NCBI GenBank assembly: GCA_003978285.1
Contig: QOAB01000100.1
Span: forward strand, 1-5,579
Direction of reading: 5' to 3'
DNA from: Candidatus Thioglobus sp.
Lineage (GTDB): Bacteria > Pseudomonadota > Gammaproteobacteria > PS1 > Thioglobaceae
Length of the DNA stretch: 5,579 nt
Both the position numbers and the translations under genes were made by a program. The notes below the pieces were generated by a model. It did not search any database. It worked only from the letters and a program-made list of their open reading frames with translations, and was not told where the DNA came from. How positions within the stretch are numbered: the first letter of the stretch is position 1; the number at the start of each line of letters is the position of its first letter. This document shows positions 1 through 5,579 of the stretch, piece after piece.

Positions 1-1685
1 GCAAGACGACCACCACTGATTGCAAAAACAAAACTTTTGATTTTTACGCCAATAATATGCGCAAGATGATGACCTAATAAACGATTAAACAAGACCGTAT
101 CTTTTTTCTCTAAACTCTCCAGCTCCTCTTTTAAAAAAGGATGGCAACGCATCAAGCCCTGACCAAAGATAATCATGGATCGAGTCAGTATATTAGCCCC
201 TTCAACGGTAATAGCAATGGGAACCACTTGGTAAATATCAGACAAATAATTACGCTGCCCTAACATAACTGTTTTCCCGCCATGAATATCCATAGCGTGA
301 TTAATATTGGTTCTTAATAATTCGGTATGATGATATTTTAAAATCGCAGAACTTACAGATGGGTTAAGCCCCTGATCGAGCAAGTTCAAATGAAAATTGC
401 TCATGGCTTTCATGGTTAGGGTGTCTGCGGCCATAGATACTAGTTTTTCTGCTACACCCTGAAAACGATACAACGATTGTTTAAATTGCTTTCTAATCAA
501 AGCATATTCAAGTGAGGTTTTAAGACTGAGCTCGACACCTGCCAAAGACAAGGATGGGAGTGACACCCCCCGACCCAAGGAGAGCGATTCCATTAACATA
601 GACCAGCCTTGAGCAATCATAGCTTGACCACCAATAACAGCAGACATTGGAATGAACACATCTTTTCCTTGGTGTGGACCATTACTAAAATCAGAGCCAA
701 TAGGGTGGTGGTGTCGACCGATACTCACACCATTTAGAGTGCTATCAACTAATGCACAAGTAATACCTAAATCTGACTGATTGCCGATTAAGCCATCAGG
801 ATCATAGGTTTTAAAGGCAAGGCCAATGAGTGTCGCCATTGGTGCAAGGGTGGTGTAGCGTTTATCCCAATTTAGGCGAATACCTAAGGTATTTTTACCA
901 TTGTAATCCTGATGGCAAATCACCCCAGAATCAACCATAGCACCAGCGTCTGAACCAGCGTCAGTTGAAGTGAGAGCAAAACAAGGAATGTGCTCACCCG
1001 TTGCTAATTTTGGTAATAAATCTTGTTTTTGTTCATCCGTACCATAATGCAAAATTAATTCAGCTGGACCCAAAGAATTTGGCACCATAACTGTGACAGC
1101 CAATGAAGTATTGCAACTTGATAATTGAGTTAAAATTTTTGCATGTGCTTGTGCGGAAAAATCTAAACCACCATATTTTTTAGGAATATTAAGTGACCAA
1201 AATCCCGCTGATTTTATTTGATCTAGTGTCTTGCCTGTTAGGCCAAACTGATTAAAAGTATCACAAAGTTGGGGTACTTTTTTATTAATAAAATCTTGCT
1301 CTATAGCACTTAAAGGCTTAGTTTCAACGCTTAATAATTCATTCCAATAAAGCTGATTAGTAAACAGTTGTTTTTCCCAGTGAGTGTCACCGCACTCCAT
1401 GGCTACTTTCTCAGTATCACTAATAGAAAGTTTTGCCGTATTTACAAAATTAGAAACAATAGGTTTGATCAATAACAATCTAAAAAATGGAACAAACAAA
1501 ATTAGATTAATCAATAGTAGAATAGATCCTACTATCCAAATAATGATCTGACTTAACTCTAGGCCAATAATTAAATAAAGTGTTGCTACTGAGAAAACAA
1601 TAACAAAAAGAGGCAGAGACCGATCAACTCTAGCAAATAAAGCAGTTATGCCGATAACCAGTGCTACATAATAAATGATAAGCAT
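1..1685 (-). CDS. fadE: FadE-type membrane acyl-CoA dehydrogenase, C-terminus cut by window edge
   Basis: Acyl-CoA dehydrogenase of the long E. coli FadE type, which makes the first oxidation of fatty acyl-CoA to trans-2-enoyl-CoA in beta-oxidation and passes electrons from FAD to an acceptor. I translated the minus strand from the ATG at 1685: 561 codons are open to the window edge with no stop. Residues 1-70 are strongly hydrophobic with about three segments (near 3-19, 26-42 and 46-70), as in FadE, so membrane attachment is expected. The N-terminal dehydrogenase domain has IPKKYGGLDFS, then VPNSLGPAELILHYGTDEQK, then CFALTSTDAGSDAG with F at 236. Further on are NWDKRYTTLAP and GQGWSMLMESLSLGRG. 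The acid-base Glu is E495 in VEGANILTR, followed by MIIFGQGLMRCHP. Roughly 200-250 residues (the C-terminal FadE-specific domain) lie outside the window. It is 41 bp downstream of the ferredoxin-flavoprotein gene with no terminator between, so it is probably co-transcribed. The ribosome site is weak (AAGG about 13 nt before ATG). The assignment rests on long recalled similarity to E. coli FadE and is firm. Confidence 0.95.
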   Translation of the reverse strand, partial: MLIIYYVALVIGITALFARVDRSLPLFVIVFSVATLYLIIGLELSQIIIWIVGSILLLINLILFVPFFRLLLIKPIVSNFVNTAKLSISDTEKVAMECGDTHWEKQLFTNQLYWNELLSVETKPLSAIEQDFINKKVPQLCDTFNQFGLTGKTLDQIKSAGFWSLNIPKKYGGLDFSAQAHAKILTQLSSCNTSLAVTVMVPNSLGPAELILHYGTDEQKQDLLPKLATGEHIPCFALTSTDAGSDAGAMVDSGVICHQDYNGKNTLGIRLNWDKRYTTLAPMATLIGLAFKTYDPDGLIGNQSDLGITCALVDSTLNGVSIGRHHHPIGSDFSNGPHQGKDVFIPMSAVIGGQAMIAQGWSMLMESLSLGRGVSLPSLSLAGVELSLKTSLEYALIRKQFKQSLYRFQGVAEKLVSMAADTLTMKAMSNFHLNLLDQGLNPSVSSAILKYHHTELLRTNINHAMDIHGGKTVMLGQRNYLSDIYQVVPIAITVEGANILTRSMIIFGQGLMRCHPFLKEELESLEKKDTVLFNRLLGHHLAHIIGVKIKSFVFAISGGRL

Positions 1686-1726
1686 GGTTTTATCTTAACC
1701 TTATTTAATAAAAATAGGGTAGTTTT

Positions 1727-2737
1727 TTATATAGGAGAGGCGATTAATTGAGACTCATTTAGACCATTTTCGAGCAATAATTCACCCAAATAAATCAACA
1801 CTTCAGCTGGTGCTGAAATATACAAATCAGATTGATTAATGATGTTTAAATCCAGTGCGCTAAAAATCTGTTTTGCCAATTTTTGGCAATTATTTTTACT
1901 TGAACGATCAAACTCACAAGCAATAGGCGTATAAGTGTAATCATCCATAATTGCTTGCCAAGATTTCGCATGATTTTCTAAATAAGGGGTTTGCTCCTCG
2001 GCAGGATAGGCCCAATAAAAATACAATGGGTTAGACATCTCTAATGAAAAGGCGTGCTCTACTAGGCTTCTAATGGGTGCGAAACCACTGTCCCAGGCAA
2101 TAAATGTCATTGGCCGTGTTGAGGCTTCTTTAAGTACGAATATGCCTTTAGGCCCCTCTAAATCAATGATAGACTTAGATTTAATTTTCTTAGTGAATAG
2201 GGCAGTGGCAAAAGCGTCTTCAGGCATATTCCTAATATGAAACTCCAATTCCATGCCATGGCAAGGGCAAGAGGCAAGTGGGTAGCGAGAAGTTTTTCCT
2301 TTAAAAGACAACTCTACATCTTGTCCTGCCATAAACTGCAGTGTTTTAGAACGAGGCGTTCTAACGGTAATTATGGCTAAATTATCATTAATAAAGCTGA
2401 CTTTTTTTACTTTGGTTTCAATATTCTGGATGGCGATTGATTTAACATCTCCAATAAGTTCCAACTCTAGAGCGATATCAGAAGCGGGCGCATTACAACA
2501 CATTAAAAACTCACCTTGATTTTTTTGATTCTCAGACAAAATAAAGTCATGGTGTTTTATTGACTTAATATTTCCATCAATAAGCTTAGCTACACAGGTG
2601 CCACATGTACCATTACTACATTCATAATGCATCGATAAACCATGACGTAGACCACTTTCGAGGATTGAATCGTTTACAGAGCATTCAAAATTCCGCTTAT
2701 TTTTCTTAAGTTGAACATTAAAAATCTGATTAGACAT
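1727..2737 (-). CDS. [2Fe-2S] ferredoxin-domain flavoprotein oxidoreductase
   Basis: Electron-transfer flavoprotein with a plant-type ferredoxin domain fused to a ferredoxin-reductase-like FAD/NAD module, the layout of MmoC, phenol hydroxylase P5 and CDP-6-deoxyglucoseen reductase. Numbering is from the ATG at 2737 (336 residues). Cluster ligands are C40, C45 and C48 (CSNGTCGTC) and C80, beside an extra C81. The FAD beta-barrel covers about 105-200, with RYPLAS at 151-156 where the family usually has RxYSxAS. The nucleotide domain covers about 205-336. Its usual GGTG loop reads AWDSGFAPIRS (214-224), and the usual CGPP motif reads ISAPAE (307-312), so NAD(P)H binding may be altered. The start is debatable: TTG 2767, ATG 2746 and ATG 2737 are in frame, none with a Shine-Dalgarno. 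I prefer 2737 because MSNQIFNVQL matches the family's beginning and a predicted promoter would place the transcript start right there. It is cytoplasmic (no signal peptide) and lies upstream of fadE in the same direction. The physiological donor and acceptor are unknown. Confidence 0.9.
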   Translation of the reverse strand: MSNQIFNVQLKKNKRNFECSVNDSILESGLRHGLSMHYECSNGTCGTCVAKLIDGNIKSIKHHDFILSENQKNQGEFLMCCNAPASDIALELELIGDVKSIAIQNIETKVKKVSFINDNLAIITVRTPRSKTLQFMAGQDVELSFKGKTSRYPLASCPCHGMELEFHIRNMPEDAFATALFTKKIKSKSIIDLEGPKGIFVLKEASTRPMTFIAWDSGFAPIRSLVEHAFSLEMSNPLYFYWAYPAEEQTPYLENHAKSWQAIMDDYTYTPIACEFDRSSKNNCQKLAKQIFSALDLNIINQSDLYISAPAEVLIYLGELLLENGLNESQLIASPI

Positions 2738-2739
2738 GT

Positions 2740-2768
2740 TTGCCATTATAAAGAGTAAGGAATACAAT
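2740..2768 (+). promoter_or_regulatory. Candidate sigma70 promoter for DsrE-like gene
   Basis: A -35 box TTGCCA (2740-2745) and a -10 box TACAAT (2763-2768), each 5 of 6 to consensus, stand 17 bp apart. The start would be near 2775, leaving an untranslated leader of about 28 nt before the ATG at 2803. It overlaps the opposing promoter (2745-2773) nearly completely, so the two should compete for RNA polymerase. Confidence 0.5.
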
Positions 2769-2773
2769 GATAA
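2745..2773 (-). promoter_or_regulatory. Candidate sigma70 promoter for flavoprotein-fadE unit
   Basis: Reading leftward, a -35 box TTATCA (2773-2768, 4 of 6 consensus) and a perfect -10 box TATAAT (2750-2745) are separated by exactly 17 bp. The expected transcript start is 2737-2739, at or within two bases of the ATG at 2737, so the message would be leaderless. This agrees with the absence of a Shine-Dalgarno. AT-rich DNA yields chance -10 boxes, so this is a prediction. Confidence 0.45.
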
Positions 2774-2802
2774 CTAAACAGTAGAAGATAAGAAGTTAAG
2801 AT

Positions 2803-3300
2803 ATGAACAAACTTAAAAGCAACATTAAAGCATTCGTATTATTGGTATGGGTAATACTTATAAGTAGCACTGTAATTGCGGATTACACACACCCTGGTGT
2901 TGATCGTCTAATTCAGGCCAATAAAGAGCCTGCTGGTGTGGTGTTTGAGTTGATTGAACGTGATAAGAAAACATGGCAATGGGCAGCACCCATGATTCAA
3001 GACTTAAAAGCACAGCTAAAAGACAAATACCCAAATCTAGATATTGCAATTGTTTCCCATGGTAGAGAGCAGTTTCAACTCATGAGCAGGCGAGTAAAAG
3101 AGCAACCTGAAGCTATTTCACTACTAAGGGACATTGTCAAAGATGGAACTAATTTATATGTTTGTGGTGTGTATTCTGGATGGAGAGACGTAAAACCGGA
3201 AGAATACATTGATATTGTTAATGTTGCTGAGAGCGGACCAGCCAAGATTAATGACTACATTAATTTAGGTTATATACCTATTCAGTTGTATAAGAAATAG
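2803..3300 (+). CDS. Exported DsrE/DsrF-like family protein, single cysteine
   Basis: Small secreted protein of the DsrE/DsrF-like fold (165 residues). Residues 1-26 form a signal peptide: a basic start (MNKLKSNIKAF), a hydrophobic core (VLLVWVILI), and a likely cut after VIA at 26, so the mature protein should be periplasmic. The mature part is alpha/beta: a first strand GVVFELIE (45-52), a helix rich in W and K, IAIVSHGREQF (81-91), and then LYVCGVYSGWRDVKPEEY (118-135) with C121, the only cysteine in the protein, at the position where DsrE-family proteins carry their conserved Cys. A final strand, LGYIPIQLY, closes the fold. Cytoplasmic DsrE-family members (DsrE, TusD) bind sulfur as a persulfide; sulfur binding by this exported form is inference. 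It is divergent from the flavoprotein gene and convergent with hemH. The ribosome site is only purine-rich (AAGAAGTTAAGAT). It stands alone, with no dsr or sox genes in the window. Confidence 0.88.
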   Translation: MNKLKSNIKAFVLLVWVILISSTVIADYTHPGVDRLIQANKEPAGVVFELIERDKKTWQWAAPMIQDLKAQLKDKYPNLDIAIVSHGREQFQLMSRRVKEQPEAISLLRDIVKDGTNLYVCGVYSGWRDVKPEEYIDIVNVAESGPAKINDYINLGYIPIQLYKK

Positions 3301-3317
3301 CAATCAGTGCTTTTTTT
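3299..3317 (+). terminator. Weak candidate terminator after DsrE-like gene
   Basis: AGCA (3299-3302) can pair with TGCT (3308-3311) across a 5-nt loop, followed by a T-run to 3317. The stem is only 4 bp and includes the last bases of the stop codon, so it is weak. A second T-run at 3341-3348 has no stem in front of it. Confidence 0.2.
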
Positions 3318-3403
3318 GATAAAAGGTAAGAGGGTGGTTGTTTTTTTTGATTAGTTTCTTTAATATTTACATTATTTAACATAATATAAATTATGCGAAG
3401 TTA
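3301..3403. other. Convergent intergenic spacer, T-rich
   Basis: About 100 bp between the ends of the DsrE-like gene and hemH. It holds two T-runs on the plus strand (3311-3317 and 3341-3348) and a small AT-only inverted repeat, CATAAT/ATTATG (3380-3385 and 3390-3395, 4-nt loop). No open frame or strong terminator is visible. Confidence 0.6.
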
Positions 3404-4378
3404 TTAGAGCTGTTGTGCAATAATACTTGAAAGTGCCTGTATATGATCATCACGGTCATTTAGCGCAGGAATATAGCTAAACTGAGTGCCACCCGCCTCC
3501 ATAAAATAACCTCTATTCTCTTCATCAATTTCTTCTAAGGTTTCTAAACAATCAACAGAAAAACCAGGGCAAATCACTTGCACATGTTGAGTGCCATTTT
3601 GTGCCAAAGATTCTAGGCTATTTTTGGTTTGTGGTTTAAGCCACTCTTCACGGCCGAATATTGACTGAAAACATAGCTGATATTCGCCTTCTTGTAAATT
3701 AAGCGCCTTAGCAAGTAGCTGTGTCGTATTAACGCAGTGATCGTAATAAACGTCGCCATTATCAACAAAACGCTGTGGTATGCCATGAAATGAGATCATT
3801 AGCTTGTCTGGCTTGCCGTGCTGTGCTTGATGCTCAGTCACCGAATTAACCAAAGATTGAATATAACCCTTATCTTGGTAATAATCATCAATAAACACCA
3901 ATTCTGGCGCATTATCCCAAGTATTAAGGGTTTTATTAATTTCATCAAGAGTCGAAAGGGTTGTGGTGTTTGAATACTGGGGGTACATCGGCAGCGCAAT
4001 AATCTTATCACAACCCTTATCTTTTAAACTTTGTAATGCCGAAGGGATGGATGGATTACCATAACGCATACCCACTTCAAATGCCAAATGATCATATTGA
4101 CTGAGTAGTGTGTTTTTAATGCCTTCAAGTTGTAAATTACTGATGTTTAATAATGGCGATCCTTTGCCAAACTTATCCCAAATTTTGGCATAATTTTGGG
4201 CAGATTTTGCGGGTCTAATATTAAGAATAACCACATTTAATGCTAACCACCAAATGAGTTTATTAGGCGCTTGTATGACTCGATCATCTGACAAAAATTG
4301 CTTTAAATATCGCTTTAAAGCAGGCTTTGTAGGTGAATCTGGCGTGCCAAGATTGGTGAGTAAGATACCGGTTTTCAT
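3404..4378 (-). CDS. hemH: Ferrochelatase (protohaem ferro-lyase)
   Basis: Inserts Fe2+ into protoporphyrin IX, the last step of protohaem synthesis. It is complete at 324 residues, close to E. coli HemH (320). The start, MKTGILLTNLGTPDSP, is the classic ferrochelatase opening. The metal-site His is H198 in MISFHGIPQRFVDNGD, and the second catalytic residue is E279 in PGFSVDCLETLEEI. GMRYGNPSI (103-111) and LPMYPQYSNTTT (129-140) are also typical. No extra C-terminal cluster-binding or membrane segment is seen, so it is a soluble or peripheral cytoplasmic enzyme. Its ATG overlaps the stop of the thioredoxin gene by one base (TAATG), with no Shine-Dalgarno, so translation is probably coupled. 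It is last in the ygiM-like/thioredoxin/hemH operon. Identity is firm. Confidence 0.98.
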   Translation of the reverse strand: MKTGILLTNLGTPDSPTKPALKRYLKQFLSDDRVIQAPNKLIWWLALNVVILNIRPAKSAQNYAKIWDKFGKGSPLLNISNLQLEGIKNTLLSQYDHLAFEVGMRYGNPSIPSALQSLKDKGCDKIIALPMYPQYSNTTTLSTLDEINKTLNTWDNAPELVFIDDYYQDKGYIQSLVNSVTEHQAQHGKPDKLMISFHGIPQRFVDNGDVYYDHCVNTTQLLAKALNLQEGEYQLCFQSIFGREEWLKPQTKNSLESLAQNGTQHVQVICPGFSVDCLETLEEIDEENRGYFMEAGGTQFSYIPALNDRDDHIQALSSIIAQQL

Positions 4379-4728
4379 TAAAATTTTTCTAAGTTTTGAT
4401 CAATAAAATCACGTACAAAATCATGTGTTTTTGCAGAATGAAAACGATCCACTTCTTCGCCATTAATAAAAGCAATAACGGTTGGAAATCCTCGTACTGA
4501 AAACTGTCCAGCAATCTTCATATTTTCATCCTCAGCTTCAAGCTTAGTTAAAGCAAATTCGTACTCATTATACTCTGCTGCCACACTATTTAAGATAGGC
4601 TCTAAGATCTTACAAGGGCCACACCAATCGGCTGAAATATCCAAAATAACCAGTTGTTTGTGTGATTGATCAATCACTAAGGTTTGAAAAGTCTCAAACG
4701 AAACTTCAACAGAAGTAACTAATGCCAT
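4378..4728 (-). CDS. Thioredoxin-like protein with CGPC active site
   Basis: Single-domain cytoplasmic thioredoxin-fold protein of 116 residues, slightly longer than E. coli TrxA (about 109) because of its N-terminus. The active site is WCGPC with C36 and C39; the cis-proline is P82 in GFPTV; the buried acid is D30 (TrxA D26). The stretch before the active site is ILDISADW, so TrxA's W28 position is Ser32. The family reduces protein disulfides. Some relatives, such as the N-terminal domain of CnoX/YbbN, act in chaperone-redox roles, and I cannot separate these from the sequence. The ATG at 4728 is 5 bp after the stop of the ygiM-like gene, and the stop overlaps the hemH ATG, so it sits inside a coupled operon. 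There is no Shine-Dalgarno, only AT-rich sequence, before the start. It is probably not the main thioredoxin, though that is a guess from its context. Confidence 0.93.
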   Translation of the reverse strand: MALVTSVEVSFETFQTLVIDQSHKQLVILDISADWCGPCKILEPILNSVAAEYNEYEFALTKLEAEDENMKIAGQFSVRGFPTVIAFINGEEVDRFHSAKTHDFVRDFIDQNLEKF

Positions 4729-4733
4729 ATTAA

Positions 4734-5384
4734 TTAATATGAACGACTAATGGTATTAAAACTGTCACGTTTTTTCTGCGCTGATCGGGCAATAACAAGA
4801 CTAAGAATAAAGCCAATAATCAGACCAAATATAAGTATAAATAAAGTGTTCATAAGGTTGTCTGTATCGATGGAATCTACCTTAGACTGTAAGTCATTAT
4901 TGCGATTAGAAATCTCATTATTATGAGTAGAAAGCTCAGTATTTTGTTGTTCAAGTAAGGCTAAATCAGCAATATATTTAGCACTAGAATCTGCGCTAAA
5001 GGCTTTTATATCAGTAATTGTAGATGACAAAGATCTATTTTCAAGTTGAAGTTTTGCTAAGGACATTTCAAGATTTTTAATCTGCTCAGCGTACTTGTTG
5101 TTACTAATAACGATAGATTTAGTCGGTTTATTTGCGGCAATTTTTGTAAGTTTATCTGACAAAATCCAGCCACTTAAGTCATTCACCTTTACCTTTGACC
5201 AGCCAGAATAATGCATGGTTAATCTTTGTAGCTTTGTATCTTTAACAAGCACTTTTAACACTTTAGAATTAGGCGACTTGTCTGACCTTAAAGCAGTGTC
5301 GTCTTGAGCTGTGTAAACACTAGAAGCAGAAAACACGCTAAAAGATAAAAATAAAAGCGCAACAGATAATGTGATTTTTTTCAT
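4734..5384 (-). CDS. YgiM-like SH3 domain, coiled-coil and membrane-anchor protein
   Basis: Envelope protein of 216 residues with the architecture of E. coli YgiM (206 residues; SH3 and anchor domain family, TIGR04211). Residues 1-20 are a signal peptide (MKKITLSVALLFLS core, likely cut after FSA). Residues about 23-82 are a bacterial SH3 domain with ALRSDKS, SGWSKVKV and LSGWILSDKL. Residues about 97-172 are a polar helical coiled coil rich in Leu, Asn, Gln and Ser. Residues 178-199 are one hydrophobic anchor (LMNTLFILIFGLIIGFIL region), followed by a basic tail, RSAQKKRD. The SH3 and coil should face the periplasm with the C-terminus inside. The function in the family is poorly known; binding to cell-wall material is the usual inference from the SH3 domain. 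It is first in the operon, with thioredoxin and hemH behind it. The ATG at 5384 gives a well-formed signal peptide, though no Shine-Dalgarno precedes it. Confidence 0.9.
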   Translation of the reverse strand: MKKITLSVALLFLSFSVFSASSVYTAQDDTALRSDKSPNSKVLKVLVKDTKLQRLTMHYSGWSKVKVNDLSGWILSDKLTKIAANKPTKSIVISNNKYAEQIKNLEMSLAKLQLENRSLSSTITDIKAFSADSSAKYIADLALLEQQNTELSTHNNEISNRNNDLQSKVDSIDTDNLMNTLFILIFGLIIGFILSLVIARSAQKKRDSFNTISRSY

Positions 5385-5408
5385 ATGGATTAAATTTGTA
5401 AAATTCTC

Positions 5409-5437
5409 ACTATAGTATAAGCAAAAATAGTCGTAAA
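5409..5437 (-). promoter_or_regulatory. Candidate sigma70 promoter for ygiM-like/trx/hemH operon
   Basis: Reading leftward, TTTACG (5437-5432, 4 of 6) and TATAGT (5414-5409, 5 of 6) are 17 bp apart. The start would be near 5402, about 18 nt before the ATG at 5384. An alternative -10, TATACT (5419-5414), lacks a good -35. The -10 lies in an 8-bp palindrome, ACTATAGT (5409-5416). Confidence 0.35.
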
Positions 5438-5478
5438 AACCTAAAATTAATGAAAAATACTATAAAAATCATTAAAAA
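5423..5478. promoter_or_regulatory. Phased A-tracts, predicted curved DNA / UP-like element
   Basis: Six runs of four or five A occur at 5423-5427, 5435-5439, 5443-5446, 5453-5457, 5464-5468 and 5474-5478, an average spacing near 10.2 bp. The last two lie in a direct repeat, TAAAAATCA (5463-5471 and 5473-5481). In-phase A-tracts bend DNA, and the block lies over and just upstream of the candidate promoter's -35, where UP elements act. The tract positions are seen directly; the role is inferred. Confidence 0.4.
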
Positions 5479-5549
5479 TCAATTACTTATATAGTTTATT
5501 TCGGTTTTATTTTATTTAAACGATTAAGGTGTACGGTTAGTCACGATAT

Positions 5550-5567
5550 TACTTTTTCAAAAAAGTA
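5550..5567. repeat. Short inverted repeat
   Basis: TACTTTT (5550-5556) pairs with AAAAGTA (5561-5567) around a 4-nt loop. The stem is mostly A-T pairs and no T-run follows on either strand, so it is unlikely to be a terminator. It could be an operator half-site pair or chance in AT-rich DNA. Confidence 0.25.
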
Positions 5568-5579
5568 GCTTAAATCGAA

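Larger units (their letters stand above)
5385..5579. other. AT-rich upstream intergenic region
   Basis: About 195 bp with no open frame of note on either strand. It contains a candidate leftward promoter (5409-5437), a phased A-tract block (5423-5478) and a short inverted repeat (5550-5567). The gene to the right is outside the window. Confidence 0.6.

Noticed and set aside
2738..2767. Ten-residue N-terminal extension of the flavoprotein from a TTG start
   Set aside because: TTG is a rare start, there is no Shine-Dalgarno, the extra residues do not resemble the family, and the predicted transcript start is downstream of it.
2858..3049. 63-residue open frame on the minus strand inside the DsrE-like gene
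   Set aside because: It lies wholly within a well-supported gene on the other strand, has no family features or ribosome site, and looks like an antisense shadow.
3380..3395. AT-only inverted repeat as a hemH terminator
   Set aside because: The stem is six A-T-rich pairs and no T-run follows it on the minus strand, so it would be too weak for intrinsic termination.
1..5579. A new defence, mobile or biosynthetic system
   Set aside because: All six genes fall in known housekeeping or redox families. No repeats, integrase, toxin-antitoxin pair, reverse transcriptase or structured RNA region is visible.

Overview
The window is compact, AT-rich bacterial DNA holding six protein genes and no RNA genes, mobile elements or CRISPR. 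The gene set points to a gammaproteobacterium: a long E. coli-type membrane acyl-CoA dehydrogenase (FadE), a YgiM-type SH3/coiled-coil/anchor protein, and a ferrochelatase with the proteobacterial CLETLEEI signature. The exported DsrE-like protein and the AT bias would fit a marine or symbiotic sulfur-oxidising lineage, but that placement is inference.

Layout, left to right. (1) 1-2737, minus strand: a two-gene unit. An upstream [2Fe-2S]/flavoprotein (1727-2737) is followed after 41 bp by fadE (starts at 1685, runs off the left edge without its C-terminal part). (2) 2738-2802: a short divergent control region in which two good sigma70-type promoters lie face to face over almost the same bases. 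The leftward one would start transcription at the flavoprotein ATG, giving a leaderless mRNA. (3) 2803-3300, plus strand: a secreted DsrE-like single-cysteine protein. (4) 3301-3403: a convergent, T-rich intergenic spacer with at best a weak terminator. (5) 3404-5384, minus strand: a tight three-gene operon in the order ygiM-like, thioredoxin-like, hemH. Its genes are separated by 5 bp and then by a TAATG stop/start overlap. (6) 5385-5579: an upstream intergenic region with a candidate promoter, preceded by six A-tracts spaced at about one helical turn.

Functionally, the left unit combines fatty-acid beta-oxidation (FadE) with a redox flavoprotein whose nucleotide-binding motifs are unusual, which raises the question of who its electron partner is. 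The right operon combines an envelope-anchored SH3 protein, a cytoplasmic thioredoxin-fold protein with an intact CGPC site, and the last step of haem synthesis. No clearly novel multi-gene system is visible. The most interesting points are the overlapping promoters with a possibly leaderless gene, the derived flavoprotein beside fadE, and the curved-DNA pattern upstream of the ygiM-like gene.
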